A DNA stretch of 64,000 nucleotides from contig NPFB01000111.1 of assembly GCA_014084085.1 (NCBI GenBank), forward strand, positions 57,492 to 121,491, read 5' to 3'. Shown here piece after piece: positions 48,198 to 58,900 of the stretch. The translations under genes were made by a program, and so were the position numbers. The notes beneath the pieces are model-generated. The model worked only from the letters and a program-made list of their open reading frames with translations. It had not been told where the DNA came from and made no database searches. The number at the start of each line of letters is the position of its first letter. Within the stretch, counting starts at the first letter, position 1. This DNA is from Hondaea fermentalgiana. Taxonomy: Eukaryota; Sar; Bigyra; Thraustochytrida; Thraustochytriidae.

Positions 48198-51100
48198 TCA
48201 AAATGTGTAATTGCTAATACCGGTGAGCTTGGCGAACTCTTCGTTAATAACGCGCTCAAAAGCCTCGGGCTGCTGCCGATGTGTCTTGGGAATAACTGCC
48301 CCAAGCGTGCTGCCCTTCTTCACGGGACCTTCACTCGCCGCGAGTTGCGTCACAAACTTGGAAACGAGTTTTTCCGGCATGCAACATTCCCGCGTCGAAT
48401 CAAATTGCATGCAGTCACGCACAAGACTGTCCACCAAGCGCACGACAACCGAAGCCTGAGCTTTAGAAAGCTTCAATCGCGCGAGTTTTCCCTTATTCAT
48501 CTCGTTCAAGATAAAGGTCTCTGGATCGAGATCGGAGCTCTGCAAGTCAGCGAGCACATCGACCTGCACACCGCCTTCGAATAGAGGCGCGTGAAGACGC
48601 CCATTGCACGTGTACGGCCCGTGGCGACTAAAGATGGGAACAATGGCCCACGCAAAAACCTCTTGATCCATCCGATCGGTCCGAACCGTTCGCACGTCTA
48701 CAATCAACACCATCTTGGGGTCGTAAGGGACGTCTCGAAACACGTGCAGCTCATCAAGAAAACGCGGCGCCCCGACTGCTGCATCAAAGTCATGCGTCGT
48801 TGTAAAGGCTACGACGTCAGTGAGTCGGGGATCGCCGTAGTACGCACCAGGCGGGTTCAAGGAAAAGATTACCTTGTGCAGTTTGTTCTTGCCGACATCA
48901 CGAGAGCGCAAACCCGTAAGGCCCTCGATGGCAACCGCAAACCCTGTCTCTGGCTGATACTGTGCTGCATGGTCGAGCGGCATCATGCCCTGAGGCTGGC
49001 TCAGCCTCTTAACGACCCAATCTTGCAATTCTTTGTCCTCCATCACATCGACGTGCTTGTCTTCGGCGACACCCGGTCGTCGCGCAAGGGTTACCATTTC
49101 TCCAACCAGAACCTCTTCGCGGTCCGCCAGCACCGCGTACAATTTTTGCTCACAGGATAGCGGCTCGCAACGGCTCGTGTCATAGCCAGCACGCGGGCCG
49201 TAGCGTGGCGCTGGAACTACAAGACCTCTCCGCTCCCATTCGTCGTGCGGAAATTCATCGAGACGCAAAATGTGCACATTGTCCTTGCTCTTCTTTGCTG
49301 GCAGGATGCGCACGAGCAAGGTTGCGCAGGGAACGCGATGCGAGCTCTCAAACAGCTTGGAGGAAAATGTCTGCGTGGTGTCAGGTCGCTCCTGATACAA
49401 GGGCAACTGAAAGCTTCCACGCAGCAAGGCGTACTCTTGCGTCGTTGACTTGGAGGCCTGCTCATCAGTGCCATTTGGCATGCAAAAGGGATTAAGACAC
49501 GTGTACCCAATGGCCTTGGTTGCCTTGGTGAAACGGTCGACCGTGTCGATGCGAAAGAGCAGAGTTCCCGCCGGATTTGCAACGGCTTCGCCCCGAAACT
49601 CCGCTCGCAGCCTATATTTCGGGTTGTATGCACTGTCACCCAAAGATGCATGGGCTCGGTGCTCCTCGCCAATAAGCTCATAATTTGGAGCCAGCAGCTT
49701 CACGTGCACCGCAGAAATCGTCGCATAGTCTGGAAGACAACGAGCCCCATCAATATAGACGTCAAAACCATCCTCACCCCGCTCAAAGAGAGGCGGATTG
49801 CGCGAAAGCTTGACTTTGTTCTCCACAAAAGGCGCATGGTCATCCACAGCGGGCTCTGGGTCTTCTTTGGCGTGCGGAGACCGCTTGCGCCTGGAATCGC
49901 CAACGCTCGAGCCATCGTGCCGCTTCCTTCCACTTGCGTCAGCTTCATCGTCGTCAAAGTCATCTTCTTCCTCGCTGCTCATCATATCGTCTTCGTCTTC
50001 CTCGGCAATTGAGGCAATACTCGCCACCGACCTTCGCCGTCGTCGTCCATTTCGTCGACTTGCAGAGGATGAAGCAGCGCTCACGACGCTGCTGCTGCTA
50101 CTTGGTGTTTTTGTCATGGAGAAAATGATGCGCGCATCAAGAGATTCGGCGCGCCCATCGTCGACCGGGACAACAACGGGAGGTTGAAGCAGGTCCAAAG
50201 CTATTGGAGCTGATCCGCTCTCAACGCGCCCTTCCTCACCGAGCAAAGGTTTTACGGCCCAGCCTACAAGTCTCACGCTCGCGCCATCGAGGCTTTTGTT
50301 AACCATCGAAGCGCTTGCTTCGCTGCCATCTGCCACGTCGGCCTCCGCATTTTCGCTCGAATCGTCCAGTCCTTCGGGCAGGCGCTCAAAAATTTTGACA
50401 AGTAATACCCCCTGGGCGTCAATGTTGATCGAGTCAAAGAATGTCGGATTTGTGTATGCTCGCGTCCACGAGACTTGACCCGTGCTGACACGAATGTCGC
50501 GAGCTTCAGATTCCCAGACGCGTGCATTTCCTGGAAGTCCAGAGTAGTCAATGACTGCACTCGTGCTGGGAAAAGCTTTGAGTGCCTCCGCTTCTGCTCG
50601 GACAGCCGCGTTGACACATGATGCGTCACCAAGAGCAATAACACGAACAAAAATCATATGCGCGGGGCTCTCGCGAGCGAACGCGACGTGGTCAAGCTGC
50701 AGATTCACGCGACGCTTCTTTTTCAACTTCAGGGATGTGGACTTTTTACGCCGCGAAGCAGAACTTGTCAACGTCTGTGCGCCAGCCGAATCTGCTGAAA
50801 CGATAGACCGGTCCGCAACGGAGCCCAGTTCCGAGGCACCGTCGTCGCCATGTTTTGCAGAGTGCCTCGACTTGTTCCCCTTGCGCCTCGAGGTCGACTT
50901 TTCCTTGCGCCGCGAACTCGAGCCCTTTTTCGTCTCCTTTCGTGGTGGCCAGCGCTTGTAGAGGTGCTGCGTCACGCACGGGTCAATCACAAAATCCATA
51001 GAGACGTCTATATCCGCCATGTGAACCATGCGTAAAAACAAATGCATTGGCTCACCCGCGGCGCCATCATCAGGATCGGCACCGGGCTGGATGGCTCCTG

Positions 51101-53984
51101 CAATATCTGTCACCTTGAAGGGGGGGCGATGGAAGCGGAGCTGATGTGGGCCCTCGTTTAGACACAGACTTTCGCTTCCAGGTCGTCCGTTCTGGAAAAG
51201 ACTGAGCACGGTCCAACCAATGCTCTGGTACGCTCGCCCTTGCGGGCCGTCCTGCACGCACTGAAGTTCCATGACCACGCGCAAGGTCTCTACAGCAGGA
51301 ATCCGCGCGAACTTTTTCCGCGTTGCAAAGACAGCTGTGCTTCGTGTCGCCGTGTCAGCTTCGGTCTCGCATGCTGAAAGAGCCTTGACGCTCGACCGCA
51401 CGGTCTCGTCTTCATATATACAGTAGACAACTCTCACCATGTGGAAACGCTTGGGAATTCCTGTTGCATAATCGAAGTAGCAAGCAAATCCAGCTTGCGC
51501 GTCGTAGGACTTGCCACTTGGCCCGCTGTGTCCATTCCAATTCATGTCCACATTTTCACGCGCGAGTGCTCTGCGCAGTTTGGCGAGTTCGAGCTCACGT
51601 TCCTGGTCCAGTTTGCGCTCTTCAAATTCCGCTTTCTTTTCGAGTTCTCGCTGCTCGCGCTCAAGATTTCCCTTCATGGCACTCACTCGCTGCTGTTGCT
51701 GAAGCTCCTCCATTTCAATCCGCATACGGGTAATCATCTTGAGATGCTCGACTTGAATATCGTATAATTCCGAATCACGCGGGATCATATCAAGTGTACT
51801 GAGCTCTTCAAGAAGTTTATTCTTTTCACCATCGCCACCGCGTTGTCCTGTCGAAGCTGTGGCCCCAAACATTGCACCAGGCAGGGGATCGGCCCCGCCG
51901 AGGGCCTGAAGTTTGCGCGTCAGCGACTCCATGGTGCGCGTAAAGACTCGCTGCTGCTGTTCGAGCTGCACCATTTCGCCAGCAACTTGCTGCTGTTGCT
52001 GTTGCTGTTGCTGAAAGCCGCTTGCCGGACCCAAGGTGACCTCATCTAAAACAGACTGCCCGTTATCGTGCCAATTCGGAACGCCTCGATCACGACGAGG
52101 ACGACGTTCTCTTCGTCGTGGATGATGACGTCGCGATCGATGCTGTGAGGTACTCGACAGGGACGATGAGTCTTGGTCAGAAGACGACGCCGATGAGATA
52201 TGTGACGACGACGAAGAGTCGGACGACGTGCTCAATGACTGTGAGGCGCCAGACCGGTGGCGGCGATGGCGACGCGAACTTTTTCGGTCGCGTCTTGAAG
52301 AAGGATCTCCTCGTCTCCCATATCGACGGCCACGCGTGCGCTCTTCGAGGTCAGCTTTGATTTTGGCTTTCTCCTGCTTCAGTTCAATCTTGCGCAAGGT
52401 TTTGGCCTGGCGATCGAGCATGCGCTGCTGCTTTTCGATCTGAAATTCGACCATAGGACTGGCGAGCCCCGCCTGCGAAGTTGGAGACGGGTACGTGTGT
52501 GGGCCTGCCCAAGGAGCAGCTGGTTGCGCTGGCACTTGAATACGAATCGGCGGCCGTTTTGATGGGCGATATCCAAGCTGCTTCTCGAGTAACTGAATCT
52601 GGTGCCAAAGGCTGGGGCTAGCCATGCCCAGATTCGCATATTCCTCTTTGAGAACGTCCACCTCTTCTTCGAGTTGACGGCGCGCCTCGGGTGTCAGCTC
52701 TTCCGAGGTCTCCGATGTGCTCTTGAGGGCTGATCTGCTCCGTGACTCGTTCCACGTCTTGGTCTGACGGCCTCGATGTCTCTTTGTGTGCCGCGCTTTG
52801 TGCGCCAGTGAGGCTTCTCCGCTTTCCACATTCACAGCAGAATCAAAGTGTACCTCTGGGTGTGGCAAAGCGGCAGGTGAGGATTGACCTTTGGTATCAG
52901 AGGCCCGGTGATGACGGTGCACGGAGTTGTCAGCGACGGCATCATCAAGCGTGGCGCGCGCCTGGCCGAGTGCCGGGGCGCGGTTCGGATCTTCGTTGAG
53001 CCACTCATTCAGAAATGATTCTGCTTGCACCGTAAATGGAAGCGAATTGTCGAGGCCTTCAGGTCGAAGCCTCTTTGTGTCACTTTCGTCAGCAATTTTT
53101 GACACGACCCAGTCCTTTTGTGCTCGTTCGTGCTCGATGCGCATCAGGGCCACACGCTCCTGTTGCTCCGAGATTCGATTTTGCACAGCATCTACAAAGG
53201 CATCAAGCTCTTCACCTTCTTCACGCAACGTCGCTGCCCCCTTGTCGCCCGCAAGCTCTTCAAGTTGGTCTTGAAGGCGCTGCCGCTCCTTTTCAAGTTC
53301 GTTTCGCTCTACGAGGAGTGTAGACGTACGTTGTCCGTGGGCAGCCGCAAGGCGCAAAAGCTCGGCATTTTTGTGCTCGAGACGCGAGCCTTTCCTGCGC
53401 ACGAGTGCGTCTTCAACCTCTTGCTTGCGTTTTGCGTTGAGCTCTTCTTGCTCAATTATCTTTTGCTCGAGCTCCTCGACTTGCCGCAAGATGGCCTCTT
53501 CCTTGTCTTGGAGGGATTGGCGTTCCTTGGTTAGAGACTCTAGCTCTTTGCGCTTTTCTGCCTCCAGCTGTCCAAGATGGGTGCGATCCACGCGCTCCAG
53601 CCCCTGCTGAATACGTTCCTTTTGCAGACGAAGCTCAAGTTCCTGCTGCTTACGTTTTTCAAGTTCCATCATGACTTTGGAGATCACTGTTGATTCTTGG
53701 CGTTTGCGCGCACGAAGCTCTTGATGTCGAATTTTGACCTGACGGAGCTCTTCCAGTTTTTCCCGCTCGCGTTTCTGTTTAACCAGATCCAGCAAGGAAT
53801 CTGTAGCTGAGACATCGGCTTTTCGATCTGCAGCAGCCGCTGTGAGCTGCTCGCGAAGCTGGGTGAGGTTCAGGCCGCCTACATAGTCTTCTTTTGGGCT
53901 CTTTGCTCGCGCGTTCGAACCGATGGCGTCTCGAACATAGCTTTCTACATTTGCAAAGGAGAGGCCTTCTTTGGGCTCGCTCAT
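48198..53984 (-). CDS. Large coiled-coil protein with C2-like repeats, CCDC17-like
   Basis: 1928 residues; ATG at 53982-53984. Residues about 45-330 are almost continuous coiled coil rich in Glu, Gln, Arg and Lys. About 410-830 alternate coil with Arg/Ser-rich low complexity, including a Gln9 run near residue 657. From about 830 to the end there are several beta-rich modules of 150-200 residues with similar starts: AGFACYFDYATGIPKRFHMVRVVYCIY; VYIDGARCLPDYATISAVHVKLL with a GTLLFRIDTVDRFT...IGYTCLNPF end; and FAVAIEGLTGLRSRDV...VIFSLNPPGAYYGDP. The IDGAR-LPD and TVDR motifs recall vertebrate CCDC17-type proteins, which are linked to ciliated cells. Basic Ser/Arg linkers separate the modules. 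A flagellar or basal-body scaffold is inferred. The family call rests on motif memory and is moderate at best. Confidence 0.72.
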   Translation of the reverse strand: MSEPKEGLSFANVESYVRDAIGSNARAKSPKEDYVGGLNLTQLREQLTAAAADRKADVSATDSLLDLVKQKREREKLEELRQVKIRHQELRARKRQESTVISKVMMELEKRKQQELELRLQKERIQQGLERVDRTHLGQLEAEKRKELESLTKERQSLQDKEEAILRQVEELEQKIIEQEELNAKRKQEVEDALVRRKGSRLEHKNAELLRLAAAHGQRTSTLLVERNELEKERQRLQDQLEELAGDKGAATLREEGEELDAFVDAVQNRISEQQERVALMRIEHERAQKDWVVSKIADESDTKRLRPEGLDNSLPFTVQAESFLNEWLNEDPNRAPALGQARATLDDAVADNSVHRHHRASDTKGQSSPAALPHPEVHFDSAVNVESGEASLAHKARHTKRHRGRQTKTWNESRSRSALKSTSETSEELTPEARRQLEEEVDVLKEEYANLGMASPSLWHQIQLLEKQLGYRPSKRPPIRIQVPAQPAAPWAGPHTYPSPTSQAGLASPMVEFQIEKQQRMLDRQAKTLRKIELKQEKAKIKADLEERTRGRRYGRRGDPSSRRDRKSSRRHRRHRSGASQSLSTSSDSSSSSHISSASSSDQDSSSLSSTSQHRSRRHHPRRRERRPRRDRGVPNWHDNGQSVLDEVTLGPASGFQQQQQQQQQVAGEMVQLEQQQRVFTRTMESLTRKLQALGGADPLPGAMFGATASTGQRGGDGEKNKLLEELSTLDMIPRDSELYDIQVEHLKMITRMRIEMEELQQQQRVSAMKGNLEREQRELEKKAEFEERKLDQERELELAKLRRALARENVDMNWNGHSGPSGKSYDAQAGFACYFDYATGIPKRFHMVRVVYCIYEDETVRSSVKALSACETEADTATRSTAVFATRKKFARIPAVETLRVVMELQCVQDGPQGRAYQSIGWTVLSLFQNGRPGSESLCLNEGPHQLRFHRPPFKVTDIAGAIQPGADPDDGAAGEPMHLFLRMVHMADIDVSMDFVIDPCVTQHLYKRWPPRKETKKGSSSRRKEKSTSRRKGNKSRHSAKHGDDGASELGSVADRSIVSADSAGAQTLTSSASRRKKSTSLKLKKKRRVNLQLDHVAFARESPAHMIFVRVIALGDASCVNAAVRAEAEALKAFPSTSAVIDYSGLPGNARVWESEARDIRVSTGQVSWTRAYTNPTFFDSINIDAQGVLLVKIFERLPEGLDDSSENAEADVADGSEASASMVNKSLDGASVRLVGWAVKPLLGEEGRVESGSAPIALDLLQPPVVVPVDDGRAESLDARIIFSMTKTPSSSSSVVSAASSSASRRNGRRRRRSVASIASIAEEDEDDMMSSEEEDDFDDDEADASGRKRHDGSSVGDSRRKRSPHAKEDPEPAVDDHAPFVENKVKLSRNPPLFERGEDGFDVYIDGARCLPDYATISAVHVKLLAPNYELIGEEHRAHASLGDSAYNPKYRLRAEFRGEAVANPAGTLLFRIDTVDRFTKATKAIGYTCLNPFCMPNGTDEQASKSTTQEYALLRGSFQLPLYQERPDTTQTFSSKLFESSHRVPCATLLVRILPAKKSKDNVHILRLDEFPHDEWERRGLVVPAPRYGPRAGYDTSRCEPLSCEQKLYAVLADREEVLVGEMVTLARRPGVAEDKHVDVMEDKELQDWVVKRLSQPQGMMPLDHAAQYQPETGFAVAIEGLTGLRSRDVGKNKLHKVIFSLNPPGAYYGDPRLTDVVAFTTTHDFDAAVGAPRFLDELHVFRDVPYDPKMVLIVDVRTVRTDRMDQEVFAWAIVPIFSRHGPYTCNGRLHAPLFEGGVQVDVLADLQSSDLDPETFILNEMNKGKLARLKLSKAQASVVVRLVDSLVRDCMQFDSTRECCMPEKLVSKFVTQLAASEGPVKKGSTLGAVIPKTHRQQPEAFERVINEEFAKLTGISNYTF
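51988..52012 (-). repeat. CAG/CAA repeat coding for poly-Gln
   Basis: Interrupted TGC/TGT(T) run on the plus strand that reads as nine consecutive Gln in the CCDC17-like protein. Confidence 0.9.
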
Positions 53985-54184
53985 TCGGGTCTCCCTCGAG
54001 GCTGACTAGTTGGGGCTTGCGCCTTTGTTGCTCGCGCCGGCGTGCAATGGCTTGTTTTCAAGACGCAGCAGCGGCGAGAACCTCGCCGGTCTAGGACAAT
54101 GTGCGCCCCCAAAATTAGTCTCAGCTGCGCGCCATGGGCCGTCGGGGCCTTGGCTCCCAATAAGGAAAGTTTTAGCTGTCTGAG

Positions 54185-54223
<39 letters not shown>

Positions 54224-54664
54224 GTGCTTGCTTACTTTGCTCGCTTGCGTGCTTGCTTACTTGCTTGCTTGCCTGCCTGACTGCATGCGTACGTGCGTGC
54301 GTACGTGCGTGCGTGCTTGCGTGTGTAAGTGGGTGGGTAGATGGGCTTGCCGCTTGTCACACTCGCTGTCTCAGCCTGCCTATCTGCCTGCCTCTTGCAG
54401 TGGTAGCGATAGCACGTATTTCACGCTGCAATACTTACTGGCTAGCCGTTACGGTCTAGTATCGTGCACGGTGTCACGAAGATGTTTTGCATGAGCTCGT
54501 CTTCCAACGAGCGACTTGCCTCTTTTGCCTGTCTCTTTTGTTTTGCGGGGGCAAAGTCAATAATGTAGGCGCGTGCGTATGCGCCGCGTTTTCTTCGCTC
54601 CATCCTGCTTTGGGAAAGGTGCTGTGGCATTTACCCAAACGTCCAAAGTGGTTCCGTCGTTGCG
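53985..54664. other. Intergenic region between divergent coiled-coil genes
   Basis: Shared upstream region. Dominated by a degenerate (GCTT)n/(GCGT)n minisatellite. The Cys-Leu-Ala-rich frames crossing it are repeat artefacts. Confidence 0.65.
54185..54330. repeat. (GCTT)n-derived minisatellite
   Basis: About ten perfect GCTT units then degenerating through GCGT, GCCT and ACGT variants, in the shared upstream region of two divergent genes. Confidence 0.9.
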
Positions 54665-55888
54665 ATGCTTCAACATTCATGCAGCGAGGAACTACGCGGT
54701 GTCCTCGGGGTTGACCCAAAGGGTGATGCCAGCGTCTTGCGTGATGCATCAGAGAGCCTTGAGCGAAAGCTCGACATCGTGCGTGGCCAACAAAAGAAGC
54801 TGCATACATTTGCAGATTTTCATGATGAATTCGTCGCTGCCGGCGGTGTGCAAGCGCTCTTGACCGCCCTGGAACAAGCGCTGCTTATCGCACAGAGGGA
54901 AAAGCAAAGCTTTATCATCAAGCGACGCGCGGTTGAGGTAGTTATGATTCGTCATCGAAGCAGACTTTTGGATGCGCAGGGTCGAATCGTTGTTCTCGAG
55001 CGCGAAAATGCAAAACTTGCACATGACCTTGACCAAGCTAGTGTCTTTTTGCACAAGTACGACCAGGCGCAGGCTGAACGGAATGAGCTCGCAAAGACTG
55101 CGTTTACCTCAACGCAAGCCGAGAAAATGGAACGTGAGAAGCGCGATCGTGCGGAGCGTTCGCTTCGAGTCACACGCACAAAGGCAACCGAGGCGCTCGA
55201 CGAGTATGCTCGACAAAAGCTCGACGACGAGCGAACAATCAAACGGCAAGCGCAAACGATGGAAGCTCTCGCTGCTGATGCTGCGGCATGGAAGGCAGCC
55301 TCTGAGCGAACGTTTTTGCAAGAGTGTAAGCAACAAGCCAATGATACTGTCTCTGTAGCCACGCAGACCCGAGGCCTTGGTGTGGAGAAGTCCCGCTCGC
55401 TCCATGGACAGCGTCCAAAAACTGCAAATGCAAGGTCTGCGGAACACGACAGACGGCGACGAACAAGACCTCGCACAGCACCTGCGCGAAGACCAGACAA
55501 CGGCAGGGATTGTGAAGAGGCTTTTACAACGATTTTCGCTCGATTGAGCCGACCCAAATCACATCGGCGATCCCGTGTCGCAGCTCATGAGACCCAGCCC
55601 CGAAAAACCATCCATCACTCGCGTACAACGTATGCGCGACCTGCATCTGCAATAGAAACGTCAAGGACGTTTACGAGAACCAGAGCTGTGCCACCGCGTC
55701 CCGCATCAGCCGCCGAAAGGGTGCGCCCAAGGTCTGCTATCGAACCTCGCGGATCTCACTTTGTCTCGCGAGGTTTGGGGATGCGCAAGAAATCAAACAG
55801 TCACCTGCGTAAAGATTTTGAAAAAGGAGAAGATGAAGAGGAAGAAGAAGAAAACGCTTGTTCCATCCTGATCGACACAATTGAGTAA
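54665..55888 (+). CDS. Coiled-coil protein of unknown function
   Basis: 407 residues; ATG at 54665. Residues about 25-225 form a continuous heptad-rich coiled coil (DASESLERKLDIVRGQQKKL...LDAQGRIVVLERENAKLAHDLDQ...EKMEREKRDRAERSLR). The following 180 residues are Arg/Pro/Ser/Thr-rich and basic with repeated RP(R/K)(T/S)A and PRSA motifs, probably disordered and possibly microtubule-binding. The very C-terminus is acidic (EKGEDEEEEEE). It is divergent from the CCDC17-like gene and converges on the actin/Roc-COR/TIR gene with only 73 bp between stops. No catalytic motif. The RPRSA-type basic tail is common in axonemal proteins, but this is only suggestive. Confidence 0.75.
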   Translation: MLQHSCSEELRGVLGVDPKGDASVLRDASESLERKLDIVRGQQKKLHTFADFHDEFVAAGGVQALLTALEQALLIAQREKQSFIIKRRAVEVVMIRHRSRLLDAQGRIVVLERENAKLAHDLDQASVFLHKYDQAQAERNELAKTAFTSTQAEKMEREKRDRAERSLRVTRTKATEALDEYARQKLDDERTIKRQAQTMEALAADAAAWKAASERTFLQECKQQANDTVSVATQTRGLGVEKSRSLHGQRPKTANARSAEHDRRRRTRPRTAPARRPDNGRDCEEAFTTIFARLSRPKSHRRSRVAAHETQPRKTIHHSRTTYARPASAIETSRTFTRTRAVPPRPASAAERVRPRSAIEPRGSHFVSRGLGMRKKSNSHLRKDFEKGEDEEEEEENACSILIDTIE

Positions 55889-55961
55889 ACCGAGTAAACT
55901 TAAAACCGTGCCAGGGAAGCACGAGAAGAGAAGCTTGAGCGGAACAGGCTTTGAAAGCTTC

Positions 55962-58900
55962 TCAAAAGGTACCGTCACCGGAAACGCGGCGCTTCACTTC
56001 AACGAGCACGCGGCGAAAGAGCTCACTCTCCATTGCACGACGCTCGAAAAGACGACGTCGAAGAGGAAGAGACTCGATCTCGCCAAAGAGTACGCGCAAG
56101 TCCTCAGGCGACTGCCTTTTCGCATTGTATATCTTCAGAAACGACTCGTAGCCCGATTCCTCGTCGTGAGCCACAATGACCGGAATTCGGAAATCCATTG
56201 CGGTGCGAACTTCCTCTTGCACTGATGACTCGAGGAGAACCCCGTCAGACAGCAAAAGTAAAAGTACGATGCTATTGCGGACATTTTCGACCACACCGCC
56301 TGTGCTGGGTGCATTCTCGGTGTCGGAGCGCAAACAAACCTCGAGCCCGAGACCTTCAAGGATATCTCTGATATATGTGCAGGTTTCGCCTGCATTGGCC
56401 TGCCGATAGCTGATGAAAACGTGTGAGTCCGCCTTGGAAGGCAGCGGTACGCTAGCTGCAGTCCTTATATGTCCGACAACATCGCTCTGGTGCTGTGCTC
56501 GCGAGAGACCAAAACACCCTGGGAGCTCGTCCCGCCAAGCATCAAAGACATCGCCTAAGTCTTGCGCACTCATCCATCTTGCCAAAGAGGCTCGCGGGAC
56601 TTTCTGATGACAGGACCCGCGCGCGTATTTGCGATTCTTGGACCAAGTATATTTGGCTTCATCGTAGTCCACCTGAACCGAGCCGAGGCGACCCACGGGT
56701 ACTTGAAGCTGCGCAGCAAAGGTTGCTTGATTTCGCATGACTTCCTCGTTGAGGCGAGCCAGCATTGACAAGAGTTCATCCACAAATGCAAGTTGCGCAC
56801 GTGACTCGTCCACAATGCAGCGAATGCGCCCTTCCTCGACCTGCTCTGTCATGCGGCAACTGGCTTCGCCCAGCCAAAAGAGCACTTCACCTGGTCCTGG
56901 CAAAGGTGCCCGCGAGGCGCCCAAGAAGGCCGCAGCATGCGAGTGTTCCACAGCCAGACAGACCAGACGCTCAAAGAGACCTTTGGGCAAAGAAAAAGTC
57001 CCCTCGACAGTCAAGTAGAAGACTAATGCCTGTCCCGACGCTGTCGAAGGCATGTGCTCCTCGATTTGTTGCAGCCGCTGCGCCACGTCCTTGTCACCCG
57101 GACGTTGCAGACATAGGAGCGAAGGAATTAGAAACGTATCTGGCTGGGGCAAGACGCCACCCGCAGGAACAAAAGCTCGTTGACAGTCCGAAGAGGACGT
57201 TTGGGAGGGACAAAGAATTTTCATGTTGACTGACTCAAACGAGCAGGCAAGCATCATGTGTCTTAGCATTGCAATGAGAAATCGTCGTCGCGTAAAGTCT
57301 TGATCATTAGAATCTTGATCCTCGTCCACCCACAAAGAGTAGAGAAGCTTGCGTGTTGCAATGCCTTGTACGCGAAGAAGGACAACGTCCTCCGGGCATG
57401 CATGTTGAAGAAATTTACGCACAGGCAAGCAAAATGGGTGCATACCAACGTCACGTATCACCATAGAAAAGCAGCGGATGAGCCACTGAGGATCGAGCAC
57501 AACGAAATCTCGAAGGCCAACAACCTCGCGAAAATAGAAGAGCATCCCAAGCTCGTGGAATAGCGCCAGGGCGGCTTGCACTTGTTCCGTGTCCGAGATA
57601 TTACAGCCCTCAGCTGCAATCACTTCGACATCCTCGAGAGCTAGATGCTCTTCGCCTCTTTCGATTAGCAAGTCAAAAAATCTGGACCACGCGAGGGGGA
57701 TAGGGCGCGCAACATGCGGTTTCATCAAGCTAATCCTCGTTACCAGAGTTCGCAGCCATCGTACTCCTGCATCTTCGTCATCCAGTGTGTTGTCCACGGG
57801 ACAAAAGCAAAGACCTTTTGGATCGTACTCTTGAAAAAACGTCGATGCATAGGCTGACAGTCTCAGCTCCGTGCGCAAAACCGAGTCGATTAGAGCTAGC
57901 TCATTAGATGTATGCACTTGGTCCCCATACGTCCCTACAAGGAGCACGCGAGCGCCCGAGGTGGAAAAGTCAATACATTGAAGCCAGTAGAGGAGATTTT
58001 CGAGCGCCTGGGGACGGTCTTCGATTCTAAGCACGTGGTGCATGTCAAAGACAACCAAGTATACTGCACTGCGACTCAAGAGGATGTGCTGTAATGGGGA
58101 AAAGGCATGCTGTCCACATAATTCCCACGATGATATTGTGAGTGTGAGATCGTGTCCCAGCGTTTCCTTGGCGTGTACAAACTTTTTCACGAGTTGATCG
58201 TCCAGCTTGCTCATGATTTCTTCCGTTGCTGAAAGAGATATTGGCTCTGGATCAACAACAGGAATTCTGTCTTGATCCAAGAGGAACACCCCACGAAATG
58301 TGGAGAACAGCCGGTTTGACACGTTTCGCGCAAGCGATCGAGCCAGGTCTGCCACACCACGTCTCCGCGACGAGGGCACTCCTGCCATACTTTCGGGTCG
58401 ACGGAGCGTTTCCATAGCTTCAAGCGGCAAGAAAGAGGAGCACAACTGAAGATCTCGTGCGCTTTCGGGGTTGCGCATTTGTCCTGCAGACGCTGACCCC
58501 TCTGAAGGCTTGGACCGTGTTCCTGCAGCTGCCGCAGCAACGGTACGTGCTGAATGGATGGCAAACTCACTGTGTGCCAAATCCTTCTCTTCCCATGTGG
58601 TCGCTTTTTCTGAAATTGTGGCAGTGACTGTTGCTATATCCACACCGAGAGTTTGTGGTAGCTCTCCAAAAGAGTCACCGAGGAGTGATCGCGATAGCGC
58701 CGATTTGCCCGCTTGGCTCTGCCCAACTAGGAAGAGACGACTACGATTGAGCGGACAGAGCTCGCCGTCCAATGCGAGATTGTATAATGCACGGTACTGC
58801 TTTACCTCACTACCACTTACCTGGCGGTATACGGTCGCCCATCTCACCAGATCTTCGAAGTCTGCAGAGTACGGACTCCGTTCACGACCGACGACGGAAG

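Noticed and set aside
54042..54494. Cys-Leu-Ala-rich frames resembling a membrane peptide
   Set aside because: Produced by the (GCTT)n minisatellite in any frame.
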